DNA from: Parafrankia sp. EUN1f
GTDB taxonomy: Bacteria > Actinomycetota > Actinomycetes > Frankiales > Frankiaceae
Length of the DNA: 60,301 bases
NCBI RefSeq assembly: GCF_000177675.1
Contig: NZ_ADGX01000048.1
Coordinates: 1 to 60,301 of the forward strand
Direction: 5' to 3'
Shown: piece after piece, positions 8,316 through 17,048 of the stretch
Layout: each line of letters begins with the position of its first letter
Numbering within the stretch: position 1 is the first letter of the stretch
Notes under the pieces: model-generated
Seen by the model: the letters and a program-made list of their open reading frames with translations, nothing else
Database searches by the model: none
What the model was told of the DNA's origin: nothing
Translations under genes and position numbers: made by a program

Positions 8316-9350
8316 ATGGTCGACGACGGCGTTCAGGCTGTCGAACAAGCTGACAAAAACGCCCTTGCGGCCCAGCCCATGCCAGGGCTCGGCCGGGCCG
8401 GCGCCGAACCACGCCGGAAGACCATCAGCAATCCCTATGTGCACCGTCTGCAGCGGCGGCATTTCCTGCTGTTCGACATCGTGCCGATCGTCGGGACGGC
8501 CGTCGCGCTCGCGCTCCTTACGGTACGGCCCATCGGCGCCACCGAGATCGCCCTGCTGGTGGCTATGTGGGCGGTCACCGGGCTGGGTATCACCGTCGGG
8601 TACCACCGACTGTTCACCCATCGCGCGTTCCGGGCGAAGCCAGCGCTGGCGGCGGCGCTCGCGATCACCGGCTCGATGGCTGGCCAGGGCGGCCTCGTGT
8701 CCTGGGTCGCCCTGCACCGACGGCACCACGAGTGCAGCGACCAGGAAGGCGACCCGCACTCGCCGAACCTCGCGGGTGACGGGCTGCGGGGCCGGCTGCG
8801 CGGCCTGGCTCATTCGCATTTTCTATGGATGCGCCGCCATGAGTACCCCAATGTCGTCCACTATGCTCCAGACCTGATCAAGGACCGTGCGCTGATCCGG
8901 GTGGCAAGGCGCTACAACCTCTGGGTCGCGCTGGGGCTGGCGCTCCCCGCCGCCATCGGAGGGATCATTGACCAGAGCCTGGTCGGTGCGTTCTATGGGC
9001 TGCTGTGGGGCGGGCTGGTCCGCATATTCCTCCTGGAGCACGTCATCTGGGCGATTAATTCCTTCCTGCACATGTTCGGTACCCGGCCCTTCGTGTCCCG
9101 GGAGAAAAGCCGGAACGGCGGGATCTTCTCAGTTCTCACCTTCGGCGAGTCCTGGCACAACAACCATCACGCTTTCCCCGAATCACCGTCGTTCGGTCTC
9201 CGCTGGTATCGCCCCGACCCGGGCTTCTGGTTCATCCGGACCTGCGCCGCTCTGGGCCTCGCGAGCGATCTGAAGACACCCTCCGCACGGCGGATCGCCG
9301 CGCGGAGAACCGCCGCGAACGACACGGTCACCCCCGCCGTCGCCTCCTGA
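8316..9350 (+). CDS. Membrane-bound di-iron fatty acid desaturase
   Basis: 344 aa, the usual length for acyl-CoA/acyl-ACP delta-9-type desaturases, which insert a double bond using O2 and a di-iron centre held by histidines. All three histidine boxes are present: HRLFTH near residue 97, HRRHH near 134 (HRRHHECSDQEGDPHSP) and HNNHH near 280 (ESWHNNHHAFPES). Hydrophobic segments flank them: FDIVPIVGTAVALALLTV, IALLVAMWAVTGLGI and a pair after residue 200. It is the first gene of a six-gene operon, 16 bases before the ACP gene. Next to an ACP and a FAAL, the substrate is more likely an acyl-ACP than an acyl-CoA (inference). JamB-type enzymes share this architecture, so acetylenase activity cannot be excluded. 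Confidence 0.92.
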   Translation: MVDDGVQAVEQADKNALAAQPMPGLGRAGAEPRRKTISNPYVHRLQRRHFLLFDIVPIVGTAVALALLTVRPIGATEIALLVAMWAVTGLGITVGYHRLFTHRAFRAKPALAAALAITGSMAGQGGLVSWVALHRRHHECSDQEGDPHSPNLAGDGLRGRLRGLAHSHFLWMRRHEYPNVVHYAPDLIKDRALIRVARRYNLWVALGLALPAAIGGIIDQSLVGAFYGLLWGGLVRIFLLEHVIWAINSFLHMFGTRPFVSREKSRNGGIFSVLTFGESWHNNHHAFPESPSFGLRWYRPDPGFWFIRTCAALGLASDLKTPSARRIAARRTAANDTVTPAVAS

Positions 9351-9366
9351 GAAACGAGCCGCTGCT

Positions 9367-9624
9367 GTGACAACAACCCAGGAATCCATTGCCAACTGGT
9401 GCCAGGAGTACATCGCGGGGCTGCTGAACGTCGCGCCGGACGCGGTGTCGCCCACGGCGTCGTTCGACCGGCTGGGAATCGACTCGGCCGTCGCCGTCTC
9501 ACTGCTGATCGAGGTGGAGGAGCGGTACGGCGTCGACCTGCCACCGGAGGCGTTGTTCGAGAACCCGACCATTGATGCGGTCGCCGCCTACCTCCATGAG
9601 CGGACCGGGCAAGGGGCGGCGTGA
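9367..9624 (+). CDS. Acyl carrier protein
   Basis: 85 aa, acidic, the usual ACP size. The phosphopantetheine attachment motif is FDRLGIDSAVAVSLL, with the serine near residue 39. It starts at a GTG (TTTQESIANW). Helix 3 and the C-terminal PTIDAVAAYL match phosphopantetheine-binding domains of PKS/FAAL systems. It would carry the acyl chain for the flanking enzymes. The stop overlaps the next start by 4 bases (GTGA), so translation is coupled. Confidence 0.92.
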   Translation: MTTTQESIANWCQEYIAGLLNVAPDAVSPTASFDRLGIDSAVAVSLLIEVEERYGVDLPPEALFENPTIDAVAAYLHERTGQGAA

Positions 9625-10631
9625 CCGCGCCGGCGTCCGAGCGCCAGACAGCCGACCGCGACGGCTTCGAGCCCGACGGATCCGGACCCGACCGCCCCGG
9701 GCCCGAAGCCCGGGGCACCAACGACGCTCTTGCCGCGGCCGCGGCAGCCGTTCGCTACCACTACGACGTCGGCAACGAGTTCTACCGGCTGTGGCTGGAC
9801 ACGTCGCTGAGCTACTCGTGCGCGATGCCCGACGGCCCGGACGACGATCTCGAAGCCGCTCAGGATCGCAAGCTGCGCTTCCACCTCGACGCCGTCAACG
9901 CGCAGCGCGCGGGTGCCGTGCTCGACATCGGCTGCGGCTGGGGCGCCGTCCTGGGACGTCTCGCTCTCACCCACCGGGTGCCACGAGCTGTCGGGCTCAC
10001 GCTCAGCATCGAGCAGGCAGCCCACGTCGCTGCAGCGGGTCATCCCGGGGTCGAGGTCCGCACGGAGGACTGGCGGGACTACGAACCCGACGAGCTCTTC
10101 GACGGCATCATCTCGATCGGCGCGTTCGAGCACTTCGCGCGCCCGCAGGACTCATCCGCCGAAAAGATCCAGACGTACCGGGACTTCTTCGAGCGCGCCA
10201 GATCCTGGCTGACGGCGGACGGCGCGCTGTCGCTGCAGACGATCGCCTACGCGAACATGCCCCGCGAGCAGGCCAGCGCGTTCATGCAGCAGGAGATCTT
10301 CCCGGACGCCGATCTGCCGACCCTTGCGGAGATCACCACCGCCGCGGAGGGAGTGCTGGAGACGCGCCTGATCCGCAACGACCGGCTGGACTACGCCTGG
10401 ACCTGCGAACAGTGGGCCCGGCGCCTGCGCGCGCGCCGCGACGAGGCGACCGGCTTCGTCGGCCCGGACATCGTCGCCCGTTACGAGCGCTACCTGCGGA
10501 TGTCCGCGCTTGGCTTCCGCTCGGGCAAGATCTGTCTGTACCGGCTGGTGTTCACGCCCTACCCCCGCGGGTACGCCGGGCGCGCGACCCCTGCCCCTGC
10601 CTCGGGGGACGTAAAGGCCACGGCACGATGA
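9621..10631 (+). CDS. Cyclopropane-fatty-acid-synthase-like SAM methyltransferase
   Basis: 336 aa. After about 35 disordered residues, RYHYDVGNEFYRLWLDTSLSYSC matches the start of the mycolic-acid/cyclopropane synthase fold. The SAM-binding motif is VLDIGCGWGAVLG (about residues 97-109), and IISIGAFEHF corresponds to the active-site glutamate region. The size is closer to CmaA/MmaA-type enzymes than to long Cfa. These enzymes transfer a methylene or methyl group from SAM to a cis double bond, giving a cyclopropane or a branched methyl chain. Here the double bond probably comes from the upstream desaturase. The gene overlaps both neighbours by 4 bases. Confidence 0.85.
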   Translation: MTAPASERQTADRDGFEPDGSGPDRPGPEARGTNDALAAAAAAVRYHYDVGNEFYRLWLDTSLSYSCAMPDGPDDDLEAAQDRKLRFHLDAVNAQRAGAVLDIGCGWGAVLGRLALTHRVPRAVGLTLSIEQAAHVAAAGHPGVEVRTEDWRDYEPDELFDGIISIGAFEHFARPQDSSAEKIQTYRDFFERARSWLTADGALSLQTIAYANMPREQASAFMQQEIFPDADLPTLAEITTAAEGVLETRLIRNDRLDYAWTCEQWARRLRARRDEATGFVGPDIVARYERYLRMSALGFRSGKICLYRLVFTPYPRGYAGRATPAPASGDVKATAR

Positions 10632-11875
10632 CGACGACCCAGAGCACGGCGATCCGCTTCAACCCGTTCAGCGCCGAGTTCCGCGAGGATCCCTACCCGA
10701 TCTACCGCGGGCTGCGCGAACACCGCCCGGTTCACCGCACGCTGGGCATGTGGGTGCTCACCCGGCACACCGACGTGCACAGTGTGCTGCGCAACCGCGG
10801 GTTCGGCGTCAGCGTCATCCCACGCCAGCTCGACCGGCAGGCGGGCAAGCTCGGCCGGCAGGACGTCGGTCGCATCAGGCGGCTGGCGGCGTCATCGCTG
10901 GTGTTCACCGATGATCCCGAGCACCGGCGCCTGCGTGCGCTGGTCAACCGGGTGTTCACCGCCTCGGCGGTCGACACGCTGCGCCCCAGGATGGCGGCCG
11001 TCGTCGGACGGTTGCTGCGCCGAGCACTGGACAGCGGCGGCATGGACGTCATCGGCGACTTCGCGGCGCCACTTCCGATCGCGGTTCTGTGCGACTGGAT
11101 GGGCCTGCCGGGCGATGTGCGCGAACAGGTCGGTGGGTGGACCCACGACATCCGCTTCCTGCTCGAACCGGGCCTGCTCAAGGCCGACGACCTCGCTCGG
11201 GTGCGGGATGTCGTCGAACTGTTCGTCACCGCCGTCGGCGAAGTGATCGACGAGCGTCGGGCCCGCCCGGGCCAAGACCTGATCAGCCACCTCCTGGCGA
11301 CACGGACCGGGAGCGGAGACCAACTGGGCGACGAGGAGATCGCCTTCGTCTGCATCATGTGCTTCGTCGCCGGCCTTGAGACGACCACGTCGCTGATCGG
11401 CAACGGGCTGCTCGCGCTGCTTTCCAACCCGTCGCAGGACGCGCTGCTGCGCGAGCGTCCCGAGCTGGCCCCGGGCGCAGTGGCCGAGGCGCTGCGCTAT
11501 GACAGCCCGCTGCAACTGACCAAGCGCATCGCTGCGGTCGACGCCGAGATCGGCGGGCATCAGGTGCGATCCGGTGACGAGGTGCTGCTTTGTCTCGGCG
11601 CGGCCAACCGCGACCCGGCGGTGTTCGACCGGCCCGACGAGTTCGACATCGGCCGCGCGGAACGCGGGCACCTCGCGTTCGGACACGGGATGCACGGCTG
11701 CCTGGGCGGGCCACTGGCCCAGGCCCAGGCGGAAATCGCGATCGAGGCCCTCTACCGGCAGGCGGGCCGGCTGGAGCCGCTGACAGGTCAGGAGAAGGGA
11801 CTGCGGTGGCAGGACCACAGCTTCATCGTCCGCGGGCTGACTCACCTGCCCGTCGCGATCAGGGACGTCCGGTGA
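10628..11875 (+). CDS. Cytochrome P450
   Basis: 415 aa, typical of soluble actinobacterial P450s. Proline-rich start (FNPFSAEFREDPYPIYRGLR). I-helix oxygen-activation motif AGLETTT near residue 247. ExxR in EALRYDSP near 286. Heme-ligand loop FGHGMHGCLGG, with the cysteine near 358. It probably hydroxylates or otherwise oxidises the ACP-bound or free acyl chain made by the operon. No ferredoxin or reductase gene lies next to it, so redox partners must come from elsewhere. It begins at ATGA overlapping the methyltransferase stop and ends with GTGA overlapping the next frame. Confidence 0.93.
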   Translation: MTTTQSTAIRFNPFSAEFREDPYPIYRGLREHRPVHRTLGMWVLTRHTDVHSVLRNRGFGVSVIPRQLDRQAGKLGRQDVGRIRRLAASSLVFTDDPEHRRLRALVNRVFTASAVDTLRPRMAAVVGRLLRRALDSGGMDVIGDFAAPLPIAVLCDWMGLPGDVREQVGGWTHDIRFLLEPGLLKADDLARVRDVVELFVTAVGEVIDERRARPGQDLISHLLATRTGSGDQLGDEEIAFVCIMCFVAGLETTTSLIGNGLLALLSNPSQDALLRERPELAPGAVAEALRYDSPLQLTKRIAAVDAEIGGHQVRSGDEVLLCLGAANRDPAVFDRPDEFDIGRAERGHLAFGHGMHGCLGGPLAQAQAEIAIEALYRQAGRLEPLTGQEKGLRWQDHSFIVRGLTHLPVAIRDVR

Positions 11876-12030
11876 CCGCGGTCGAGACGACGCCGCACAC
11901 GCCGCCCGGGGCAGCGGGCCAGGGGCCGGCATCGGTCGTGGGCGCGCCCTGGCTACGCCTCGACCCGCCGGACCCGCAGGACCCGACGGGCCCGGCCGGG
12001 ACGAACGGAGCGAACGGGACGGGGGGACGG
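11872..12030 (+). other. 5' segment of the thioesterase gene, in a different frame
   Basis: A GTG overlaps the P450 stop (GTGA) and has a GGGA ribosome site. This frame encodes VTAVETTPHTPPG and then APWLRLDPPDP, the WLR motif normally found just before the first strand of type II thioesterases. The hydrolase itself is in another frame from about 12027. One extra G in the G6 run at 12021-12026 would join the two into a continuous 314-aa protein. See the thioesterase entry. Confidence 0.5.
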
Positions 12031-12098
12031 CCGGGACGGCGACGGATCCAAGTGCCTCGGAGCCCGCCGGGGCGACAGCAGGGAGGCGAGAGCTGCCC

Positions 12099-12815
12099 GT
12101 GCGGCTCGTCTGTTTCCCGCATGCGGGCGCCGGAGCCTCCTCCTTCGCCCGTTGGGTCGGCCTGTTCCCACCAGAGATCACGCTGGTGCGTGCTCAGCTG
12201 CCCGGCCGGGAGGAGGTCGCGGCGAGGCGCCCGCTGCGTCAGGTGCATGACGCCGTCGAGGCCCTGATGCCGCAGACGGCCGCCATCACCGACGGTACGG
12301 CGCCGCTGGCGCTCTACGGGCACAGCATGGGCGCGCTGGTGGCCTTCGAGCTCGCGCGGGCACTCACCGCCGCGGGCAGCCCGCCGTCGCACCTGTTCGT
12401 CTCCGGCCGGCGGGCCCCGCACCAGGCGAGCCGCCGCCCGCCGGTCCACCGCTTCCCCGACGAGGAGTTCGTGGGGGCGATGGAAGCGATGGGCGCGACC
12501 GACGGCGTCGTCCCCCGCACCGCGGCCTTCCTGCGCTACATGGTCCGGGTGACTCGCGCCGACCTGGAACTGTCCGAGGAATACGACTACAGCCCGACCC
12601 CGCGGCTGGCATGCCCCATCACCGCCTTCTACGGGACGGAGGACCCGGTGGTCGACATCGACCAGGTCGAGGCCTGGCGGCGCGAGACGGACGCTCCCTT
12701 CGCGTTCCACACGTTCGCCGGCGGCCATTTCTTTCACCAGCGGCATCGGGCGGCCATCGTCGGCCTCATGGCACAGGCGCTGCGCTCGGCCAACGTGACC
12801 GGGGCCCCGGCGTGA
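12099..12815 (+). CDS. Type II thioesterase (GrsT/RifR family)
   Basis: Alpha/beta hydrolase that removes acyl chains from carrier proteins. 238 aa from the GTG at 12099, which begins exactly at the first beta strand (RLVCFPHAGAGASSF). Nucleophile motif YGHSMGALVAFELAR (Ser near residue 75), acid in YGTEDPVVDID, and catalytic His in GGHFFHQRH near residue 208. A GGGAGG site lies 12 bases upstream, so this start could be used. The normal N-terminal WLR segment, however, is in another frame from 11872, so the gene may really begin there with a one-base error in between. The stop overlaps the FAAL start (GTGA). In this operon it could release the finished acid or clear stalled chains. Confidence 0.88.
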   Translation: MRLVCFPHAGAGASSFARWVGLFPPEITLVRAQLPGREEVAARRPLRQVHDAVEALMPQTAAITDGTAPLALYGHSMGALVAFELARALTAAGSPPSHLFVSGRRAPHQASRRPPVHRFPDEEFVGAMEAMGATDGVVPRTAAFLRYMVRVTRADLELSEEYDYSPTPRLACPITAFYGTEDPVVDIDQVEAWRRETDAPFAFHTFAGGHFFHQRHRAAIVGLMAQALRSANVTGAPA

Positions 12816-14590
12816 GCGGACCAGGGCTGACAGCGGCACGCTGCCTGACCGAGACCCTGCGCGCCCGCGCCGCCGAGCAGCCGGCCGACCGCGCCTACGT
12901 GTTCCTCGACAACCGTGGCGAGGAGTACGACACGTTGACCTATGGCCAGCTTCACGCCCGGGCGCTCGCCCTGGGCCGGCAGCTGGCGGAGGTCGCCAGG
13001 CCGGGTGACCGGGCGCTGCTCGCCTTCGGGTCAGGCCCGGAGTTCATCGTCGCCTACTTCGCCTGCCTCTACAGCTGGATCATCGCCGTTCCGGTCAACC
13101 CGCCGCGGGCCGGGCACGTGCAGAACTCGACCCGTGCCATCGTCCGTGACTGCGAGCCCGTCGCCGTGCTCACCACCCCGGCGCTGCTCGCCACCGTCGG
13201 CGCGGCCCTCGACGAGATCCGCCCGGGGGTGCGCCGGCTCGCGGTCGACATGGCCCCGTCCGTGGAGCTCACGGCGGCCGGGGTGGCGGACACCGAGACC
13301 GGGTGGGCCGACCTGCGGCCACCGGATCCGGAGGCCATCGCGTTCCTCCAGTACACGTCCGGGTCCACCGCGGCACCCAAGGGCGTCATGGTCACCCACG
13401 GCAACCTCGCGGCCAATCAGGAGATGATCAGACGTGCGTTCGGCCACGACGAGCGGTCGACCGTGGTCGGCTGGGCGCCCTTCTTCCACGATCAGGGGCT
13501 GATCGGCAACGTCCTGCAGCCGCTGCACATCGGGGCGACCAGCGTCCTGATGTCACCCGCGGCGTTCATCCGCCGGCCGTTGCTGTGGCTGTCCGCGATC
13601 TCCCGTTACCGTGCCCGTTCCAGCGGCGGGCCGAACTTCGCCTTCGACCTCTGTGTGTCGCACGCCGCCCGGGAGGTGGCGCGGGGACGCCGCATCGGCA
13701 CCGGGAACGGCGACGAGCCGCTTGACCTGAGCAGCTGGAAGGTCGCGTTCAACGGCGCGGAACCGATCCGCCACCAGACAATCGCCCGGTTCGCCGAGAC
13801 CTTCGCCCCGTTCGGGTTCCGTCCCGAGACGTCGTACCCCTGCTACGGCCTGGCTGAGGCGACCCTGCTGGTGACCGGCAGCCGGCCGGGCCGCGGCCCG
13901 CGGACGGTCACCGCGGACCGCGCGGCTCTCACACAGCGGCGCTACGTCCCGACCACCGACGGGCTCGGCCAGGTGCTCGTCGGGTCGGGCCGGGTCCTGT
14001 CGGAGCAGACCATCCGTATCGTCGACCCGGCCACCGGGCAGGCGTGCCCTCCCGGTGAGATCGGCGAGATCTGGGTCTCGGGGCCGCACGTCGCGCGGGG
14101 ATACTGGCAGAACGTCGAGGCCACTGCCGCCACCTTCCACGCCACCTGCGCGGACGATGAGCCGGGCCGCCGCTTCCTGCGCACGGGAGACCTCGGGGTG
14201 CTGGTCGACGACGAACTGTACGTTGCCGGCCGCCTGAAAGATCTGATCATCATCAGGGGGCGGAACTTCTACCCCCAGGACATCGAGCGGACCGCGGAGC
14301 AGGCGCATCCCGCGGCGCGTGAGGGCAGGGTGGCCGCCTTCGCGGTTCCCGGCCCGGCCGCTGGCGAACGGCTTGTCGTCGTTCAGGAGGTGCGGGAATC
14401 GCCGGATGTCGTCCTGGATGACGTCGCGGCGTCGATCCGGGCCGCGGTGGTACGCGAGCACGACGTGTCGATCGGCGATCTGGTGCTCACCGGGGCGTCC
14501 GAGCTCGCGACGACCAGCAGCGGGAAGATCATGCGCGCGGCCGCCCGCGCCCGCTACGAGAACGGCGGTTTCCCCGCCTGTTCGCGGTAG
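12812..14590 (+). CDS. Fatty acyl-AMP ligase (FAAL)
   Basis: 592 aa, matching FAAL length. These enzymes adenylate fatty acids and pass them to an ACP rather than to CoA. Visible motifs: P-loop YTSGSTAAPKGVMVTHGNL near residue 181, HDQGLIGNVLQPLHIG (FAAL-type), FNGAEPI, YGLAEATLLVTG, RTGDLG, and KDLIIIRGRNFYPQDIE near the hinge. I chose the GTG at 12812, which overlaps the thioesterase stop by 4 bases, over an upstream open frame that only shadows that gene. It is the chain-starting enzyme of the operon, and the ACP at 9367 is the natural acceptor. Confidence 0.93.
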   Translation: MSGPGLTAARCLTETLRARAAEQPADRAYVFLDNRGEEYDTLTYGQLHARALALGRQLAEVARPGDRALLAFGSGPEFIVAYFACLYSWIIAVPVNPPRAGHVQNSTRAIVRDCEPVAVLTTPALLATVGAALDEIRPGVRRLAVDMAPSVELTAAGVADTETGWADLRPPDPEAIAFLQYTSGSTAAPKGVMVTHGNLAANQEMIRRAFGHDERSTVVGWAPFFHDQGLIGNVLQPLHIGATSVLMSPAAFIRRPLLWLSAISRYRARSSGGPNFAFDLCVSHAAREVARGRRIGTGNGDEPLDLSSWKVAFNGAEPIRHQTIARFAETFAPFGFRPETSYPCYGLAEATLLVTGSRPGRGPRTVTADRAALTQRRYVPTTDGLGQVLVGSGRVLSEQTIRIVDPATGQACPPGEIGEIWVSGPHVARGYWQNVEATAATFHATCADDEPGRRFLRTGDLGVLVDDELYVAGRLKDLIIIRGRNFYPQDIERTAEQAHPAAREGRVAAFAVPGPAAGERLVVVQEVRESPDVVLDDVAASIRAAVVREHDVSIGDLVLTGASELATTSSGKIMRAAARARYENGGFPACSR

Positions 14591-14623
14591 TCGGCGCCGC
14601 TTGGTGGCCAGTCTCACCCGGAT

Positions 14624-16216
14624 TTGCTGTCTTTGGCCGGGAACGTTACGCTCCGGTCCGTGCCTGGGCACGCCCTCATCCATCGCCCAAAGCACCGTGC
14701 GGTGCGCCGCGGGGGCCCGTCAAAGGGTGTCTGGGGCCGCACCGGCGGCTGGTGGCACTGCCTGTTTCTGGCGCTCTTTCTCGGTGCTCTCGCCATGCGG
14801 TTGGCCGCGGTTTTCGGATATCGGCCGGCGCTCTGGTTCAACGACAGCTACGACTATGTCGGCGTGGCGCTGCGCCCCGAGCCCTATGTCGTCCGGCCAG
14901 CTGGTTACAGCATGTTCCTGCGGGCTTTCCTCCCGTTTCACAGTTTTGAGCTGGTGGTGCTGGCGCAGCATCTGATCGGGCTTGCCGTAGGGGTCGGAAT
15001 CTACCTGCTGCTGCTGCGGCTGCGCAGCCCGGCCTGGCTCGCCGCGGGCGGCGCCGTGCCGCAGCTGTTCGATGCCTACCAGATCGCGCTGGAACACATG
15101 GTGCTGTCCGAGACGCTTTTCACCGCACTGCTGTTCGGCGCCGTCATGTGCCTGCTCTGGAACCGCCGGGTGGGTGTGCTGGGAGCGCTCGGCGCCGGCC
15201 TCGCGCTGAGCGCCGCCTCGGTGACCAGGTCCGTCGGCCTGCCCCTGGCGCTGGTCGCGGCGCTGTGGCTGGTGGCCAGATGGCCCGGCTGGCGGTCCGT
15301 CGGCGTCTTCGCGGTGGCCCTGACACTGCCGCTGGCCGCCTACGGCGGCTGGTACAAGGCCGAGCACGGAACATTCGCGATCTCGGGCAGCACCGGGATC
15401 TTCCTCTACTCGCGGACGGCGACGTTCGCCGACTGTGCCGTGATCAACCCGCCGGAGAAGCTACGGGTTCTCTGCCCGGCCGAGCCGGTGGGCGAGCGGC
15501 AGCAGCCGTCGAACTACATCTGGCACGGCGACACACCGCTGTTCGACGTCCCCGGGGAGACCTTCAGCCCGGAGAAGGAGGAGCTGGCGCGCCAGTTCGC
15601 CACCGCGGCGATCACCCGGCAGCCGCTGGACTACCTTCGCACCGTCGCCCACGATTTCAGGCGCACCTTCGAATCACGTCTGGCGGACTATCCGAGCCGG
15701 ATGGTGGCCCAGCGGTACCTCTTCGCCTCCGCGACGATTCCCCTGCAGGGCAAGGACCGCGAGGCAGCGGACATGCGCGCCTACGAGCGCGGCGAATTCG
15801 CCACCACGGTGCATTCCCCGGCCGCCGGCTGGCTGGTCTCGTATCAGCGTGACGTCCGGGTGCCCGCGCCGGCGATCGGCATCGCGCTGCTGGCCGCGTT
15901 CGCCGGCCTGGTCCTGTCGGTCCGCGATCGGACCAGGCGCGCGCCGCTGCTGCTGCTGGCCGGGGTCGCGCTGCTCGCGCTGCTGCTGCCGCCGGCCACC
16001 GCGGGCTTCGACTACCGCTACGTCCCGCCGTCCTTCCCGTTCCTCGGCGCAGCCGTGGCACTGGCCCTGACCAGCGTGCTCCGCCTCCGTCAGGAGCGCC
16101 GGGACCGTCAGGAGCGCCGGGACGGCGGGGACGGCCCGGTCAGTGGCCCTCGGCCGGATCCAGCGCCTCCAGCCACAGGTTCACCAGCTCCAGGGTCTCC
16201 TGGTGGCCCATGGTGA
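14624..16216 (+). CDS. GT-C-like polytopic membrane protein
   Basis: 530 aa with about ten hydrophobic helices. A short basic N-terminus is followed by WHCLFLALFLGALAMRLAAVF, then an acidic loop FNDSYDYVG, where an Asp after TM1 is typical of GT-C glycosyltransferases using polyprenyl-phosphate donors. A large extracytoplasmic segment (about residues 240-400) separates early helices from late ones (LLLLAGVALLALLLPP). It starts 33 bases after the FAAL and may belong to the operon, in which case it could transfer a sugar to the lipid; this is inference. TTG at 14624 or GTG at 14660 may be the start. The last 77 bases overlap the convergent TetR gene. Confidence 0.7.
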   Translation: MLSLAGNVTLRSVPGHALIHRPKHRAVRRGGPSKGVWGRTGGWWHCLFLALFLGALAMRLAAVFGYRPALWFNDSYDYVGVALRPEPYVVRPAGYSMFLRAFLPFHSFELVVLAQHLIGLAVGVGIYLLLLRLRSPAWLAAGGAVPQLFDAYQIALEHMVLSETLFTALLFGAVMCLLWNRRVGVLGALGAGLALSAASVTRSVGLPLALVAALWLVARWPGWRSVGVFAVALTLPLAAYGGWYKAEHGTFAISGSTGIFLYSRTATFADCAVINPPEKLRVLCPAEPVGERQQPSNYIWHGDTPLFDVPGETFSPEKEELARQFATAAITRQPLDYLRTVAHDFRRTFESRLADYPSRMVAQRYLFASATIPLQGKDREAADMRAYERGEFATTVHSPAAGWLVSYQRDVRVPAPAIGIALLAAFAGLVLSVRDRTRRAPLLLLAGVALLALLLPPATAGFDYRYVPPSFPFLGAAVALALTSVLRLRQERRDRQERRDGGDGPVSGPRPDPAPPATGSPAPGSPGGPW

Positions 16217-16733
16217 TTCCCAGTGCGCGCTCCATGACCAGAATGCGCGATATGCCAGTCATGAAGAGGGTCGCCACCAGCGGGTCGATCTCGGCCGGAG
16301 CGCCGCCCCGCGCCTCGAGGGCCGCTGCAAGCGCGGCGCGTTCCGTCTCGCGGAACCGCTCCGCGTAGGCCGCGATCTCCGCGCGGATGGCCTTGCGATG
16401 GTTGGCGAGCGCCATGAACTCGGTGAGCAGCGCGGTCCCACGCGGATCGATGTCGATCTCCCACAGGGCCCACAGGTGGCGTGGCTCGCGCAGGGCCGCC
16501 TGCTGCCGAGCCAGGTTCGCCTCCGCACCGCGCCGGAACACGGCCAGAAAGAGATCGTCCATCGACCGGAAGTAGTAATGCACGAGGGCGGGCTTGATCC
16601 CGGCCTGGGCCGCGACCCGCCGGGAGCTGACGGCGGCGTACCCCTCATCCAGCATGATCTGGGCAGTCGCGTCGAGCAGGGCTGTACGGGTTCCGGACTC
16701 CTCGCTCCCCTGGCGGCGTTGTCCTGAACTCAT
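16140..16733 (-). CDS. TetR-family transcriptional regulator
   Basis: 197 aa. N-terminal TetR helix-turn-helix: RTALLDATAQIMLDEGYAAVSSRRVAAQAGIKPALVHYYFRSMDDLFLAVF, quoted here in its parts as TALLDATAQIMLDEG, VSSRRVAAQAG and LVHYYFRSMDDLF. The C-terminal ligand domain has no recognisable family motif. It lies tail-to-tail with the lipid operon and head-to-head with the AraC gene, so it may repress itself, the AraC gene or the lipid operon. A near-perfect inverted repeat sits in its upstream region. Confidence 0.9.
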   Translation of the reverse strand: MSSGQRRQGSEESGTRTALLDATAQIMLDEGYAAVSSRRVAAQAGIKPALVHYYFRSMDDLFLAVFRRGAEANLARQQAALREPRHLWALWEIDIDPRGTALLTEFMALANHRKAIRAEIAAYAERFRETERAALAAALEARGGAPAEIDPLVATLFMTGISRILVMERALGITMGHQETLELVNLWLEALDPAEGH

Positions 16734-16822
16734 GCCGGCGATCCACACGCGTCCGTCGATGGCGTCGGGCGCGCTCCGATCCGCCGGACGCATCGAACGC
16801 GATGCCTGATCGCTTGATTTCT

Positions 16823-16845
16823 GGATGCTGGCAGGCCAGGCATCC
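16823..16845. promoter_or_regulatory. Candidate TetR operator, inverted repeat
   Basis: ggatgc at 16823-16828 and gcatcc at 16840-16845 frame a near-symmetric core (tggc...ccag). The size suits a dimeric TetR. It lies 90-112 bases upstream of the TetR start. Confidence 0.35.
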
Positions 16846-17035
16846 GCCCAGCATAGTGAGGCGCTTCCAGCTCTCGCTACGTGATCAGCGATGCCGCAGG
16901 CCCGAGTCGGCCTTGGAAAGGACCCGGTGTTGATCTGTGCCGTGGGTGGCCCACGGACTTCGGCCGGCCCAGGACGCCCGGCCCGGCGGCCCGGCGTGGC
17001 CGGAAATTCGGCCTTCGCCACCGGCTCGGGTCGCC

Positions 17036-17041
17036 TATTCT
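17036..17041 (+). promoter_or_regulatory. Candidate -10 (TATTCT) for a leaderless AraC-type transcript
   Basis: TATTCT ends 7 bases before the GTG at 17049, the spacing expected if transcription starts at the start codon. No Shine-Dalgarno sequence precedes the GTG, which fits leaderless translation. The -35 region is poor. Confidence 0.3.
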
Positions 17042-17048
17042 TACCCGG

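Larger units (their letters stand above)
16734..17048. other. Divergent regulatory region between tetR and araC-type genes
   Basis: No gene is seen. It contains the inverted repeat at 16823-16845 and a possible leaderless promoter for the AraC gene at 17036-17041. The plus-strand frame is open through part of it, but the composition is not protein-like. Confidence 0.5.

Noticed and set aside
8076-8819. Minus-strand open frame covering the leader and the desaturase start
   Set aside because: It is antisense to the clear histidine-box desaturase and has no domain or ribosome site.
9572-10627. Plus-strand frame continuous with the P450, suggesting a fusion
   Set aside because: This part is an Arg/Pro-rich shadow of the methyltransferase; the P450 has its own ATGA-coupled start at 10628.
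8316-14590. Polyyne biosynthesis cluster
   Set aside because: Polyyne clusters carry several desaturases and usually a rubredoxin; only one desaturase is present here.
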